A DNA stretch of 64,000 nucleotides from Acanthosoma haemorrhoidale (lineage: Eukaryota; Arthropoda; Insecta; Hemiptera; Acanthosomatidae), in NCBI GenBank assembly GCA_930367205.1, contig OV884014.1, positions 117,063,768 through 117,127,767 on the forward strand, in the 5' to 3' direction. The notes under the pieces are model-generated. The model saw only the letters and a list, made by a program, of their open reading frames with translations. It had not been told where the DNA came from and did no database searches. This document shows positions 36,379-53,150 of this stretch, piece after piece. The number at the start of each line of letters is the position of its first letter. The stretch's first letter is position 1. The position numbers and the translations under genes are program-made.

Positions 36379-39300
36379 ATCATACGATCGTATGATCAAA
36401 GTTACGAGTGAATATGACATCAAAGGATGTCAAATATGATAGTGTGCCGTATCATTTGCACTTATTGTATCACGTGATACAATCGTATGATTGAAGTTAC
36501 AGTGAATATACTATTAAATAAAGTCGATTATGACAGTGTACTGTATCATTGGCACTCATTGTATCACGAGATACGATCGTATGATTGAAGTCATGAATGA
36601 ATATAACATCAAATGATGTCGATTATGATAGTGTGCCGCATCATTGGCAATCATTATATCACGTGATACCATCATATGATTGAAGTCACGAGTGAATATA
36701 ACATCAAATGATGTTTGATATGATTGTATAATGTACCATTAGCACTCATTGTTTCACGTGATACGATCGTATGATTAAAGTTACAGGTGAATATAATATC
36801 AATTGATGTCGTATATGATAGCGCACCATATCATTAGCACTTATTGTATCATGTGATGTGATCGTATGATTAAAGTTACAAGTGAATATAACATCAAATA
36901 ATGTCGATTATTATAGTATAGCACATCATTGGCACTCATTATATCACGTGATACGATCGTATGATTAAGGTTAAGAGTGAATAAACTATTAAATGATGTC
37001 GAATATGATAGTGTACCGCATCATTGGCACTCATTGTTTCACGTGATACGATCGTATGATTAAAGTTACAGGTGAATATAACATCAAATGATGTCGATTA
37101 TGATAGTGTACCGCATCATTGGCACTCATTATATCACGTTATACGATCGTATGATGAAAGTTACGAGTGAATATAACATCAAATGATGTCGAATAGGATT
37201 GTATAATGTATCATTAGCACTCATTGTTTCACGTGATACGATCGTATGATTAAAGTTACGATTGGAGATACTAATAAATGATGTTGAATATAATAGTGCA
37301 CCATATCATTAGCACTTATTGTATCATGTGATGCGATCGTATGATTAAAGTTACAAGTGAATATAACATCAAATGATGTCGATTATTATAGTATAGCACA
37401 TCATTGGCACTCATTATATCACGTGATACGATCGTATGATTAAGTTTAAGAGTGAATAAACTATTAAATGATGTCGAATATGATAGTGTACCGCATCAAT
37501 GGCACTCATTGTTTCACGTGATACGATCGTATGATTAAAGTTACAGGTGAATATTACATCAAATGATGTCGATTATGATAGTGTACCGCATCATTGGCAC
37601 TCATTATATCACGTTATACGATCGTATGATGAAAGTTACGAGTGAATATAACATCAAATGATGTCGAATAGGATTGTATAATGTATCATTAGCACTCATT
37701 GTTTCACGTGATACGATCGTATGATTAAAGTTACGATTGGAGATACTAATAAATGATGTTGAATATAATAGTGCACCATATCATTAGCACTTATTGTATC
37801 ATGTGATGCGATCGTATGATTAAAGTTACAAGTGAATATAACATCAAATGATGTCGATTATAATAGTATAGCACATCATTGGCACTCATTATATCACGTG
37901 ATACGATCGTATGATTAAGGTTAAGAGTGAATAAACTATTAAATGATGTCGAATATGATAGTGTACCGCATCATTGGCACTCATTGTTTCACGTGATACG
38001 ATCGTATGATTAAAGTTACAGGTGAATATTACATCAAATGATGTCGATTATGATAGTGTACCGCATCATTGGCACTCATTATATCACGTGATACGATCGT
38101 ATGATGAAAGTTACGAGTGAATATAACATCAAATGATGTCGAATAGGATTGTATAATGTATCATTAGCACTCATTGTTTCACGTGATACGATCGTATGAT
38201 TAAAGTTACGATTGGAGATACTAATAAATGATGTTGAATATAATAGTGCACCATATCATTAGCACTTATTGTATCATGTGATGCGATCGTATGATTAAAG
38301 TTACAAGTGAATATAACATCAAATGATGTCGATTATTATAGTATAGCACATCATTGGCACTCATTATATCACGTGATACGATCGTATGATTAAGGTTAAG
38401 AGTGAATAAACTATTAAATGATGTCGAATATGATAGTGTACCGCATCATTGGCACTCATTGTTTCACGTGATACGATCGTATGATTAAAGTTACAGGTGA
38501 ATATTACATCAAATGATGTCGATTATGATAGTGTACCGCATCATTGGCACTCATTATATCACGTGATACGATCGTATGATGAAAGTTACGAGTGAATATA
38601 ACATCAAATGATGTCGAATAGGATTGTATAATGTATCATTAGCACTCATTGTTTCACGTGATACGATCGTATGATTAAAGTTACGATTGGAGATACTAAT
38701 AAATGATGTTGAATATAATAGTGCACCATATCATTAGCACTTATTGTATCATGTGATGCGATCGTATGATTAAAGTTACAAGTGAATATAACATCAAATG
38801 ATGTCGATTATAATAGTGTACCGCATCATTGGCACTCATTATATCACGTGATACTATCGTATGATTGAAGTCACGAGTGAATATAACATCAAATAATGCT
38901 AAATATGATTGTATAGTGTAGCATTGACACTCATTGTATCACGAGATACGATCGTATGATTAAAGTCACGAGTGAATATAACATCAAATGATGTTGAATA
39001 TGATTGTATAATGTATCATTAGCACTCATAGTTTCACGTGATACGATCGTATGATTAAAGTTACGAGTGAATATACTATAAAATGATGTCGATTATGATA
39101 GTGTACCACATCATTGGCACTCATTATATCACGTGATACGATCGTATAATGAAAGTTACGAGTGAATATAACATCAAATGATGTCGATTATAATAGTGTA
39201 CCGCATCATTGGCACTCATTATATCACGTGATACTATCGTATGATTGAAGTCACGAGTGAATATAACATCAAATAATGCTAAATATGATTGTAAAGTGTA

Positions 39301-39733
39301 GCATTGACACTCATTGTATCACGAGATACGATCGTATGATTGAAGTCACGAGTGAATATAACATCAAATAATGCTAAATATGATTGTATAGTGTAGCATT
39401 GACACTCATTGTATCACGAGATACGATCGTATGATTAAAGTCACGAGTGAATATAACATCAAATGATGTTGAATATGATTGTATAATGTATCATTAGCAC
39501 TCATTGTTTCACGTGATACGATCGTATGATTAAAGATACGAGTGAATATAACATCAAATGATGTCGATTATGATAGTGTACCTTATCATTGGCACTCATT
39601 ATATCACGTGATACGATCGTATAATGAAAGTTACGAGTGAATATACTATTAAATAAGGTCGATTATGATAGTGTACCGCATCATTGGCACTAATCGTATC
39701 ACGTAATACGATCGTATGATCAAAGCTACGAGT
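36379..39733 (+). repeat. Satellite block B7
   Basis: 3355 bp, which is B6 minus 26 bp. The irregular monomer near 36640 has lost its 26-bp insert between direct repeats cgcatcatt. Four 475-bp units (36965, 37440, 37915, 38390). Confidence 0.93.
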
Positions 39734-41713
39734 TAACATAATAGGGCAGGAATTATTGTACCAGCTATGAAATACGCATTTTTGTAAAATTATACTTTTT
39801 GACGATATTTTCTTGTTTTGGTATGAGGAAATCATAATTGTTCAGGAGCTAACGTACCAGCTATAAAATACTTATATATGTAAAAATTTAACTTTTTGAT
39901 GACATTTTCCCGATTTTGGTATCAGGAGAACATAATAAGGCAGGAGCTAACGTACTAGCTAAGAAATACGCATTTTTGTAAAAATTTGAGTTTTCGACGA
40001 TATTTTCCTTGTTTTGGTATCAGGAGAACATAATGGGGCACGAGCTAACGTTCCAGCTATGAAAAACCCATTTTTTAAAAATTCGACTTTTTGACGATAT
40101 TTTCCTTGTTTTCGTATCAGGAGAACATAATGGGGCAGGAGCTAACGTACTAGCTATGAAATACGCATTTTTTAAAAATTCGACTTTTTGACGATATGTT
40201 CCTGGTTTTCGTATCAGGAGAACATAATAGGGCAGGAGCTAACGTACCAGCTATGAAATACCCATTTTTTAAAAATTCGACTTTTTGACGATATTTTCCT
40301 GGTTTTCGTATCAGGAGAACATAATAGGGCAGGAGCTAACGTACCAGCTATGAAATACGCAATTTTTTTAAAAATTTGAGTTTTCGACGATATTTTCCTT
40401 GTTTTGGTATCAGGAGAACATAATGGGGCAGGAGCTAACGTACTAGCTATGAAATACGCATTTTCGAAAAATTCGACTTTTTGACGATATTTTCCTTGAT
40501 TTCGTATCAGGAGAACATAATGGGGCAGGAGCTGACGTACTAGCTATGAAATACGCATTTTTTAAAAATTCGACTTTTTGACGATATTTTCCTAGTTTTC
40601 GTATCAGGAGAACATAATAGGGCAGGAGCTAACGTACTAGCTATGAAATACGCAATTTTTGTAAAAATTTGAGTTTTCGACGATATTTTCCTTGTTTTGG
40701 TATCAGGAGAACATAATGGGGCAGGAGCTAACGTACTAGCTATGAAATACGCATTTTCGAAAAATTCGACTTTTTGACGATATTTTCCTTGATTTCGTAT
40801 CAGGAGAACATAAAAGAGCAGGAGCTAACGTTCCAGCTATGAAATACCCATTTTTTAAAAATTCGACTTTTTGACGATATTTTCCTTGTTTTCGTATCAG
40901 GAGAACATAATGGGGCAGGAGCTGACGTACTAGCTATGAAATACGCATTTTTTAAAAATTCGACTTTTTGACGATATTTTCCTGGTTTTCGTATCAGGAG
41001 AACATAATAGGGCAGGAGCTAACGTACAAGCTATGAAATACGCATTTTTTAAAAATTCGACTTTTTGACGATATTTTCCTGGTTTTCGTATCAGGAGAAC
41101 ATAATAGGGCAGGAGCTAACGTACCAGCTATGAAATACGCAATTTTTGTAAAAATTTGAGTTTTCGACGATATTTTCCTTGTTTTGGTATCAGGAGAACA
41201 TAATGGGGCAGGAGCTAACGTACCAGCTATGAGATACCCATTTTTTTAAAATTTGACTTTTTGACGATATTTTCCTGGTTTTCGTATCAGGAGAACATAA
41301 TGGGGCAGGAGCTAACGTACTAGCTATGAAATAGGCATTTTTGAAAAATTCAACTTTTTGACGATATTTTTCTCGTTTTCGTATCAGGAGAACATAATAG
41401 GGCAGGAGCTAACGTACCAGCTATGAAATACGCATTTTTGTATAAATTTGACTTTTGGACGATATTTTCTTTGTTTTGGTATCAGGAGAACATAATGGGA
41501 CAGGAGGTAACGTACTAGCTCTAAATACGCATTTTTGTAAAAATTCGACTTTTTGACGTCATTTTTCTTGTTTTGGTATCAGGAGAACATAATGGGGCAG
41601 GTGCTAACGTACAAGCTATGAAATACGCATTTTTGTAAAAATTCAACTTTTTTAAAATGTTTTCTTTGTTTTGGTATCAGGAGAACATAAAGGGGCAAGA
41701 GCTAACGTACAAG
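39734..41713 (+). repeat. Satellite block A8 (class I)
   Basis: 1980 bp. Shares the private caggaggtaacg variant (about 41505) with A13. Confidence 0.93.
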
Positions 41714-44619
41714 ATCATACGATCGTATGATCAAAGTTACGAGTGAATATGACATCAAAGGATGTCAAATATGATAGTGTGCCGTATCATTTGCACTTAT
41801 TGTATCACGTGATACAATCGTATGATTGAAGTTACAGTGAATATACTATTAAATAAAGTCGATTATGACAGTGTACTGTATCATTGGCACTCATTGTATC
41901 ACGAGATACGATCGTATGATTGAAGTCATGAATGAATATAACATCAAATGATGTCGATTATGATAGTGTGCCGCATCATTAGCACACATTGTATCACCGC
42001 ATCATTGGCAATCATTATATCACGTGATACCATCATATGATTGAAGTCACGAGTGAATATAACATCAAATGATGTTTGATATGATTGTATAATGTACCAT
42101 TAGCACTCATTGTTTCACGTGATACGATCGTATGATTAAAGTTACAGGTGAATATAATATCAATTGATGTCGTATATGATAGCGCACCATATCATTAGCA
42201 CTTATTGTATCATGTGATGTGATCGTATGATTAAAGTTACAAGTGAATATAACATCAAATAATGTCGATTATTATAGTATAGCACATCATTGGCACTCAT
42301 TATATCACGTGATACGATCGTATGATTAAGGTTACGAGTGAATAAACTATTAAATGATGTCGAATATGATAGTGTACCGCATCATTGGCACTCATTGTTT
42401 CACGTGATACGATCGTATGATTAAAGTTACAGGTGAATATTACATCAAATGATGTCGATTATGATAGTGTACCGCATCATTGGCACTCATTATATCTCGT
42501 TATACGATCGTATGATGAAAGTTACGTGTGAATATAACATCAAATGATGTCGAATAGGATTGTATAATGTATCATTAGCACTCATTGTTTCACGTGATAC
42601 GATCGTATGATTAAAGTTACGATTGGAGATACTAATAAATGATGTTGAATATAATAGTGCACCATATCATTAGCACTTATTGTATCATGTGATGCGATCG
42701 TATGATTAAAGTTACAAGTGAATATAACATCAAATGATGTCGATTATTATAGTATAGCACATCATTGGCACTCATTATATCACGTGATACGATCGTATGA
42801 TTAAGTTTAAGAGTGAATAAACTATTAAATGATGTCGAATATGATAGTGTACCGCATCAATGGCACTCATTGTTTCACGTGATACGATCGTATGATTAAA
42901 GTTACAGGTGAATATTACATCAAATGATGTCGATTATGATAGTGTACCGCATCATTGGCACTCATTATATCACGTTATACGATCGTATGATGAAAGTTAC
43001 GAGTGAATATAACATCAAATGATGTCGAATAGGATTGTATAATGTATCATTAGCACTCATTGTTTCACGTGATACGATCGTATGATTAAAGTTACGATTG
43101 GAGATACTAATAAATGATGTTGAATATAATAGTGCACCATATCATTAGCACTTATTGTATCATGTGATGCGATCGTATGATTAAAGTTACAAGTGAATAT
43201 AACATCAAATGATGTCGATTATTATAGTATAGCACATCATTGGCACTCATTATATCACGTGATACGATCGTATGATTAAGGTTAAGAGTGAATAAACTAT
43301 TAAATGATGTCGAATATGATAGTGTACCGCATCATTGGCACTCATTGTTTCACGTGATACGATCGTATGATTAAAGTTACAGGTGAATATTACATCAAAT
43401 GATGTCGATTATGATAGTGTACCGCATCATTGGCACTCATTATATCACGTGATACGATCGTATGATGAAAGTTACGAGTGAATATAACATCAAATGATGT
43501 CGAATAGGATTGTATAATGTATCATTAGCACTCATTGTTTCACGTGATACGATCGTATGATTAAAGTTACGATTGGAGATACTAATAAATGATGTTGAAT
43601 ATAATAGTGCACCATATCATTAGCACTTATTGTATCATGTGATGCGATCGTATGATTAAAGTTACAAGTGAATATAACATCAAATGATGTCGATTATAAT
43701 AGTGTACCGCATCATTGGCACTCATTATATCACGTGATACTATCGTATGATTGAAGTCACGAGTGAATATAACATCAAATAATGCTAAATATGATTGTAT
43801 AGTGTAGCATTGACACTCATTGTATCACGAGATACGATCGTATGATTAAAGTCACGAGTGAATATAACATCAAATGATGTTGAATATGATTGTATAATGT
43901 ATCATTAGCACTCATAGTTTCACGTGATACGATCGTATGATTAAAGTTACGAGTGAATATACTATAAAATGATGTCGATTATGATAGTGTACCACATCAT
44001 TGGCACTCATTATATCACGTGATACGATCGTATAATGAAAGTTACGAGTGAATATAACATCAAATGATGTCGATTATAATAGTGTACCGCATCATTGGCA
44101 CTCATTATATCACGTGATACTATCGTATGATTGAAGTCACGAGTGAATATAACATCAAATAATGCTAAATATGATTGTAAAGTGTAGCATTGACACTCAT
44201 TGTATCACGAGATACGATCGTATGATTGAAGTCACGAGTGAATATAACATCAAATAATGCTAAATATGATTGTATAGTGTAGCATTGACACTCATTGTAT
44301 CACGAGATACGATCGTATGATTAAAGTCACGAGTGAATATAACATCAAATGATGTTGAATATGATTGTATAATGTATCATTAGCACTCATTGTTTCACGT
44401 GATACGATCGTATGATTAAAGTTATGAGTGAATATAACATCAAATGATGTCGATTATGATAGTGTACCTTATCATTGGCACTCATTATATCACGTGATAC
44501 GATCGTATAATGAAAGTTACGAGTGAATATACTATTAAATAAGGTCGATTATGATAGTGTACCGCATCATTGGCACTAATCGTATCACGTAATACGATCG
44601 TATGATCAAAGCTACGAGT
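41714..44619 (+). repeat. Satellite block B8
   Basis: 2906 bp. Three 475-bp units (42326, 42801, 43276). Irregular insert near 41990. Class I entry and exit. Confidence 0.93.
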
Positions 44620-46403
44620 TAACATAATAGGGCAGGAATTATTGTACCAGCTATGAAATACGCATTTTTGTAAAATTATACTTTTTGACGATATTTTCTT
44701 GTTTTGGTATGAGGAAATCATAATTGTTCAGGAGCTAACGTACCAGCTATAAAATACTTATATATGTAAAAATTTAACTTTTTGATGACATTTTCCCGAT
44801 TTTGGTATCAGGAGAACATAATAAGGCAGGAGCTAACGTACTAGCTAAGAAATACGCATTTTTGTAAAAATTTGAGTTTTCGACGATATTTTCCTTGTTT
44901 TAGTATCAGGAGAACATAATGGGGCACGAGCTAACGTTCCAGCTATGAAAAACCCATTTTTTAAAAATTCGACTTTTTGACGATATTTTCCTTGTTTTCG
45001 TATCAGGAGAACATAATGGGGCAGGAGCTGACGTACTAGCTATGAAATACGCATTTTTTAAAAATTCGACTTTTTGACGATATTTTCCTGGTTTTCGTAT
45101 CAGGAGAACATAATAGGGCAGGAGCTAACGTACCAGCTATGAAATACCCATTTTTTAAAAATTCGACTTTTTGACGATATTTTCCTGGTTTTCGTATCAG
45201 GAGAACATAATAGGGCAGGAGCTAACGTACCAGCTATGAAATACGCAATTTTTTTAAAAATTTGAGTTTTCGACGATATTTTCCTTGTTTTGGTATCAGG
45301 AGAACATAATGGGGCAGGAGCTAACGTACTAGCTATGAAATACGCATTTTCGAAAAATTCGACTTTTTGACGATATTTTCCTTGATTTCGTATCAGGAGA
45401 ACATAATGGGGCAGGAGCTGACGTACTAGCTATGAAATACGCATTTTTTAAAAATTCGACTTTTTGACGATATTTTCCTAGTTTTCGTATCAGGAGAACA
45501 TAATAGGGCAGGAGCTAACGTACTAGCTATGAAATACGCAATTTTTGTAAATATTTGAGTTTTCGACGATATTTTCCTTGTTTTGGTATCAGGAGAACAT
45601 AATGGGGCAGGAGCTAACGTACTAGCTATGAAATACGCATTTTCGAAAAATTCGACTTTTTGACGATATTTTCCTTGATTTCGTATCAGGAGAACATAAA
45701 AGAGCAGGAGCTAACGTTCCAGCTATGAAATACCCATTTTTTAAAAATTCGACTTTTTGACGATATTTTCCTTGTTTTCGTATCAGGAGAACATAATGGG
45801 GCAGGAGCTGACGTACTAGCTATGAAATACGCATTTTTTAAAAATTCGACTTTTTGACGATATTTTCCTGGTTTTCGTATCAGGAGAACATAATAGGGCA
45901 GGAGCTAACGTACCAGCTATGAAATACCCATTTTTTAAAAATTCGACTTTTTGACGATATTTTCCTGGTTTTCGTATCAGGAGAACATAATGGGGCAGGA
46001 GCTAACGTACTAGCTATGAAATAGGCATTTTTGAAAAATTCAACTTTTTGACGATATTTTTCTCGTTTTCGTATCAGGAGAACATAATAGGGCAGGAGCT
46101 AACGTACCAGCTATGAAATACGCATTTTTGTATAAATTTGACTTTTGGACGATATTTTCTTTGTTTTGGTATCAGGAGAACATAATGGGACAGGAGCTAA
46201 CGTACTAGCTCTAAATACGCATTTTTGTAAAAATTCGACTTTTTGACGTCATTTTTCTTGTTTTGGTATCAGGAGAACATAATGGGGCAGGTGCTAACGT
46301 ACAAGCTATGAAATACGCATTTTTGTAAAAATTCAACTTTTTTAAAATGTTTTCTTTGTTTTGGTATCAGGAGAACATAAAGGGGCAAGAGCTAACGTAC
46401 AAG
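44620..46403 (+). repeat. Satellite block A9 (class I, two monomers deleted)
   Basis: 1784 bp, 196 bp (two monomers) shorter than the 1980-bp form. The loss lies near 45990, where the cgcaatttttg and gagatacc monomers are absent. Confidence 0.93.
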
Positions 46404-49309
46404 ATCATACGATCGTATGATCAAAGTTACGAGTGAATATGACATCAAAGGATGTCAAATATGATAGTGTGCCGTATCATTTGCACTTATTGTATCACGT
46501 GATACAATCGTATGATTGAAGTTACAGTGAATATACTATTAAATAAAGTCGATTATGACAGTGTACTGTATCATTGGCACTCATTGTATCACGAGATACG
46601 ATCGTATGATTGAAGTCATGAATGAATATAACATCAAATGATGTCGATTATGATAGTGTGCCGCATCATTAGCACACATTGTATCACCGCATCATTGGCA
46701 ATCATTATATCACGTGATACCATCATATGATTGAAGTCACGAGTGAATATAACATCAAATGATGTTTGATATGATTGTATAATGTACCATTAGCACTCAT
46801 TGTTTCACGTGATACGATCGTATGATTAAAGTTACAGGTGAATATAATATCAATTGATGTCGTATATGATAGCGCACCATATCATTAGCACTTATTGTAT
46901 CATGTGATGTGATCGTATGATTAAAGTTACAAGTGAATATAACATCAAATAATGTCGATTATTATAGTATAGCACATCATTGGCACTCATTATATCACGT
47001 GATACGATCGTATGATTAAGGTTAAGAGTGAATAAACTATTAAATGATGTCGAATATGATAGTGTACCGCATCATTGGCACTCATTGTTTCACGTGATAC
47101 GATCGTATGATTAAAGTTACAGGTGAATATTACATCAAATGATGTCGATTATGATAGTGTACCGCATCATTGGCACTCATTATATCACGTTATACGATCG
47201 TATGATGAAAGTTACGAGTGAATATAACATCAAATGATGTCGAATAGGATTGTATAATGTATCATTAGCACTCATTGTTTCACGTGATACGATCGTATGA
47301 TTAAAGTTACGATTGGAGATACTAATAAATGATGTTGAATATAATAGTGCACCATATCATTAGCACTTATTGTATCATGTGATGCGATCGTATGATTAAA
47401 GTTACAAGTGAATATAACATCAAATGATGTCGATTATTATAGTATAGCACATCATTGGCACTCATTATATCACGTGATACGATCGTATGATTAAGTTTAA
47501 GAGTGAATAAACTATTAAATGATGTCGAATATGATAGTGTACCGCATCAATGGCACTCATTGTTTCACGTGATACGATCGTATGATTAAAGTTACAGGTG
47601 AATATTACATCAAATGATGTCGATTATGATAGTGTACCGCATCATTGGCACTCATTATATCACGTTATACGATCGTATGATGAAAGTTACGAGTGAATAT
47701 AACATCAAATGATGTCGAATAGGATTGTATAATGTATCATTAGCACTCATTGTTTCACGTGATACGATCGTATGATTAAAGTTACGATTGGAGATACTAA
47801 TAAATGATGTTGAATATAATAGTGCACCATATCATTAGCACTTATTGTATCATGTGATGCGATCGTATGATTAAAGTTACAAGTGAATATAACATCAAAT
47901 GATGTCGATTATTATAGTATAGCACATCATTGGCACTCATTATATCACGTGATACGATCGTATGATTAAGGTTAAGAGTGAATAAACTATTAAATGATGT
48001 CGAATATGATAGTGTACCGCATCATTGGCACTCATTGTTTCACGTGATACGATCGTATGATTAAAGTTACAGGTGAATATTACATCAAATGATGTCGATT
48101 ATGATAGTGTACCGCATCATTGGCACTCATTATATCACGTGATACGATCGTATGATGAAAGTTACGAGTGAATATAACATCAAATGATGTCGAATAGGAT
48201 TGTATAATGTATCATTAGCACTCATTGTTTCACGTGATACGCTCGTATGATTAAAGTTACGATTGGAGATACTAATAAATGATGTTGAATATAATAGTGC
48301 ACCATATCATTAGCACTTATTGTATCATGTGATTCGATCGTATGATTAAAGTTACAAGTGAATATAACATCAAATGATGTCGATTATTATAGTGTACCGC
48401 ATCATTGGCACTCATTATATCACGTGATACTATCGTATGATTGAAGTCACGAGTGAATATAACATCAAATAATGCTAAATATGATTGTATAGTGTAGCAT
48501 TGACACTCATTGTATCACGAGATACGATCGTATGATTAAAGTCACGAGTGAATATAACATCAAATGATGTTGAATATGATTGTATAATGTATCATTAGCA
48601 CTCATAGTTTCACGTGATACGATCGTATGATTAAAGTTACGAGTGAATATACTATAAAATGATGTCGATTATGATAGTGTACCACATCATTGGCACTCAT
48701 TATATCACGTGATACGATCGTATAATGAAAGTTACGAGTGAATATAACATCAAATGATGTCGATTATAATAGTGTACCGCATCATTGGCACTCATTATAT
48801 CACGTGATACTATCGTATGATTGAAGTCACGAGTGAATATAACATCAAATAATGCTAAATATGATTGTAAAGTGTAGCATTGACACTCATTGTATCACGA
48901 GATACGATCGTATGATTGAAGTCACGAGTGAATATAACATCAAATAATGCTAAATATGATTGTATAGTGTAGCATTGACACTCATTGTATCACGAGATAC
49001 GATCGTATGATTAAAGTCACGAGTGAATATAACATCAAATGATGTTGAATATGATTGTATAATGTATCATTAGCACTCATTGTTTCACGTGATACGATCG
49101 TATGATTAAAGTTACGAGTGAATATAACATCAAATGATGTCGAATATGATAGTGTACCTTATCATTGGCACTCATTATATCACGTGATACGATCGTATAA
49201 TGAAAGTTACGAGTGAATATACTATTAAATAAGGTCGATTATGATAGTGTACCGCATCATTGGCACTAATCGTATCACGTAATACGATCGTATGATCAAA
49301 GCTACGAGT
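46404..49309 (+). repeat. Satellite block B9
   Basis: 2906 bp. Three 475-bp units (47016, 47491, 47966). Irregular insert near 46680. Class I entry and exit. Confidence 0.93.
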
Positions 49310-51289
49310 TAACATAATAGGGCAGGAATTATTGTACCAGCTATGAAATACGCATTTTTGTAAAATTATACTTTTTGACGATATTTTCTTGTTTTGGTAT
49401 GAGGAAATCATAATTGTTCAGGAGCTAACGTACCAGCTATAAAATACTTATATATGTAAAAATTTAACTTTTTGATGACATTTTCCCGATTTTGGTATCA
49501 GGAGAACATAATAAGGCAGGAGCTAACGTACTAGCTAAGAAATACGCATTTTTGTAAAAATTTGAGTTTTCGACGATATTTTCCTTGTTTTGGTATCAGG
49601 AGAACATAATGGGGCACGAGCTAACGTACCAGCTATGAAAAACCCATTTTTTAAAAATTCGACTTTTTGACGATATTTTCCTTGTTTTCGTATCAGGAGA
49701 ACATAATGGGGCAGGAGCTGACGTACTAGCTATGAAATACGCATTTTTTAAAAATTCGACTTTTTGACGATATGTTCCTGGTTTTCGTATCAGGAGAACA
49801 TAATAGGGCAGGAGCTAACGTACCAGCTATGAAATACCCATTTTTTAAAAATTCGACTTTTTGACGATATTTTCCTGGTTTTCGTATCAGGAGAACATAA
49901 TAGGGCAGGAGCTAACGTACCAGCTATGAAATACGCAATTTTTTTAAAAATTTGAGTTTTCGACGATATTTTCCTTGTTTTGGTATCAGGAGAACATAAT
50001 GGGGCAGGAGCTAACGTACTAGCTATGAAATACGCATTTTCGAAAAATTCGACTTTTTGACGATATTTTCCTTGATTTCGTATCAGGAGAACATAATGGG
50101 GCAGGAGCTGACGTACTAGCTATGAAATACGCATTTTTTAAAAATTCGACTTTTTGACGATATTTTCCTAGTTTTCGTATCAGGAGAACATAATAGGGCA
50201 GGAGCTAACGTACTAGCTATGAAATACGCAATTTTTGTAAATATTTGAGTTTTCGACGATATTTTCCTTGTTTTGGTATCAGGAGAACATAATGGGGCAG
50301 GAGCTAACGTACTAGCTATGAAATACGCATTTTCGAAAAATTCGACTTTTTGACGATATTTTCCTTGATTTCGTATCAGGAGAACATAAAAGAGCAGGAG
50401 CTAACGTTCCAGCTATGAAATACCCATTTTTTAAAAATTCGACTTTTTGACGATATTTTCCTTGTTTTCGTATCAGGAGAACATAATGGGGCAGGAGCTG
50501 ACGTACTAGCTATGAAATACGCATTTTTTAAAAATTCGACTTTTTGACGATATTTTCCTGGTTTTCGTATCAGGAGAACATAATAGGGCAGGAGCTAACG
50601 TACCAGCTATGAAATACCCATTTTTTAAAAATTCGACTTTTTGACGATATTTTCCTGGTTTTCGTATCAGGAGAACATAATAGGGCAGGAGCTAACGTAC
50701 CAGCTATGAAATACGCAATTTTTGTAAAAATTTGAGTTTTCGACGATATTTTCCTTGTTTTGGTATCAGGAGAACATAATGGGGCAGGAGCTAACGTACC
50801 AGCTATGAGATACCCATTTTTTTTAAATTTGACTTTTTGACGATATTTTCCTGGTTTTCGTATCAGGAGAACATAATGGGGCAGGAGCTAACGTACTAGC
50901 TATGAAATAGGCATTTTTGAAAAATTCAACTTTTTGACGATATTTTTCTCGTTTTCGTATCAGGAGAACATAATAGGGCAGGAGCTAACGTACCAGCTAT
51001 GAAATACGCATTTTTGTATAAATTTGACTTTTGGACGATATTTTCTTTGTTTTGGTATCAGGAGAACATAATGGGACAGGAGCTAACGTACTAGCTCTAA
51101 ATACGCATTTTTGTAAAAATTCGACTTTTTGACGTCATTTTTCTTGTTTTGGTATCAGGAGAACATAATGGGGCAGGTGCTAACGTACAAGCTATGAAAT
51201 ACGCATTTTTGTAAAAATTCAACTTTTTTAAAATGTTTTCTTTGTTTTGGTATCAGGAGAACATAAAGGGGCAAGAGCTAACGTACAAG
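49310..51289 (+). repeat. Satellite block A10 (class I)
   Basis: 1980 bp. With B10 it repeats A2-B2 at an offset of about 39,614 bp. Confidence 0.93.
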
Positions 51290-53150
51290 ATCATACGATC
51301 GTATGATCAAAGTTACGAGTGAATATGACATCAAAGGATGTCAAATATGATAGTGTGCCGTATCATTTGCACTTATTGTATCACGTGATACAATCGTATG
51401 ATTGAAGTTACAGTGAATATACTATTAAATAAAGTCGATTATGACAGTGTACTGTATCATTGGCACTCATTGTATCACGAGATACGATCGTATGATTGAA
51501 GTCATGAATGAATATAACATCAAATGATGTCGATTATGATAGTGTGCCGCATCATTAGCACACATTGTATCACCGCATCATTGGCAATCATTATATCACG
51601 TGATACCATCATATGATTGAAGTCACGAGTGAATATAACATCAAATGATGTTTGATATGATTGTATAATGTACCATTAGCACTCATTGTTTCACGTGATA
51701 CGATCGTATGATTAAAGTTACAGGTGAATATAATATCAATTGATGTCGTATATGATAGCGCACCATATCATTAGCACTTATTGTATCATGTGATGTGATC
51801 GTATGATTAAAGTTACAAGTGAATATAACATCAAATAATGTCGATTATTATAGTATAGCACATCATTGGCACTCATTATATCACGTGATACGATCGTATG
51901 ATTAAGGTTAAGAGTGAATAAACTATTAAATGATGTCGAATATGATAGTGTACCGCATCATTGGCACTCATTGTTTCACGTGATACGATCGTATGATTAA
52001 AGTTACAGGTGAATATTACATCAAATGATGTCGATTATGATAGTGTACCGCATCATTGGCACTCATTATATCACGTGATACGATCGTATGATGAAAGTTA
52101 CGAGTGAATATAACATCAAATGATGTCGAATAGGATTGTATAATGTATCATTAGCACTCATTGTTTCACGTGATACGATCGTATGATTAAAGTTACGATT
52201 GGAGATACTAATAAATGATGTTGAATATAATAGTGCACCATATCATTAGCACTTATTGTATCATGTGATGCGATCGTATGATTAAAGTTACAAGTGAATA
52301 TAACATCAAATGATGTCGATTATAATAGTGTACCGCATCATTGGCACTCATTATATCACGTGATACTATTGTATGATTGAAGTCACGAGTGAATATAACA
52401 TCAAATAATGCTAAATATGATTGTATAGTGTAGCATTGACACTCATTGTATCACGAGATACGATCGTATGATTAAAGTCACGAGTGAATATAACATCAAA
52501 TGATGTTGAATATGATTGTATAATGTATCATTAGCACTCATAGTTTCACGTGATACGATCGTATGATTAAAGTTACGAGTGAATATACTATAAAATGATG
52601 TCGATTATGATAGTGTACCACATCATTGGCACTCATTATATCACGTGATACGATCGTATAATGAAAGTTACGAGTGAATATAACATCAAATGATGTCGAT
52701 TATAATAGTGTACCGCATCATTGGCACTCATTATATCACGTGATACTATCGTATGATTGAAGTCACGAGTGAATATAACATCAAATAATGCTAAATATGA
52801 TTGTAAAGTGTGGCATTGACACTCATTGTATCACGAGATACGATCGTATGATTGAAGTCACGAGTGAATATAACATCAAATAATGCTAAATATGATTGTA
52901 TAGTGTAGCATTGACACTCATTGTATCACGAGATACGATCGTATGATTAAAGTCACGAGTGAATATAACATCAAATGATGTTGAATATGATTGTATAATG
53001 TATCATTAGCACTCATTGTTTCACGTGATACGATCGTATGATTAAAGTTACGAGTGAATATACTATTAAATGATGTCGATTATGATAGTGTACCGCATCA
53101 TAGGCACTATTTGTATCACGTGATACGATCGTATGATCAAAGCTACGAGT
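51290..53150 (+). repeat. Satellite block B10
   Basis: 1861 bp, same length and monomer order as B2, including the gatactattgtatg variant. Class I entry, class II exit. One irregular insert near 51560. Confidence 0.93.
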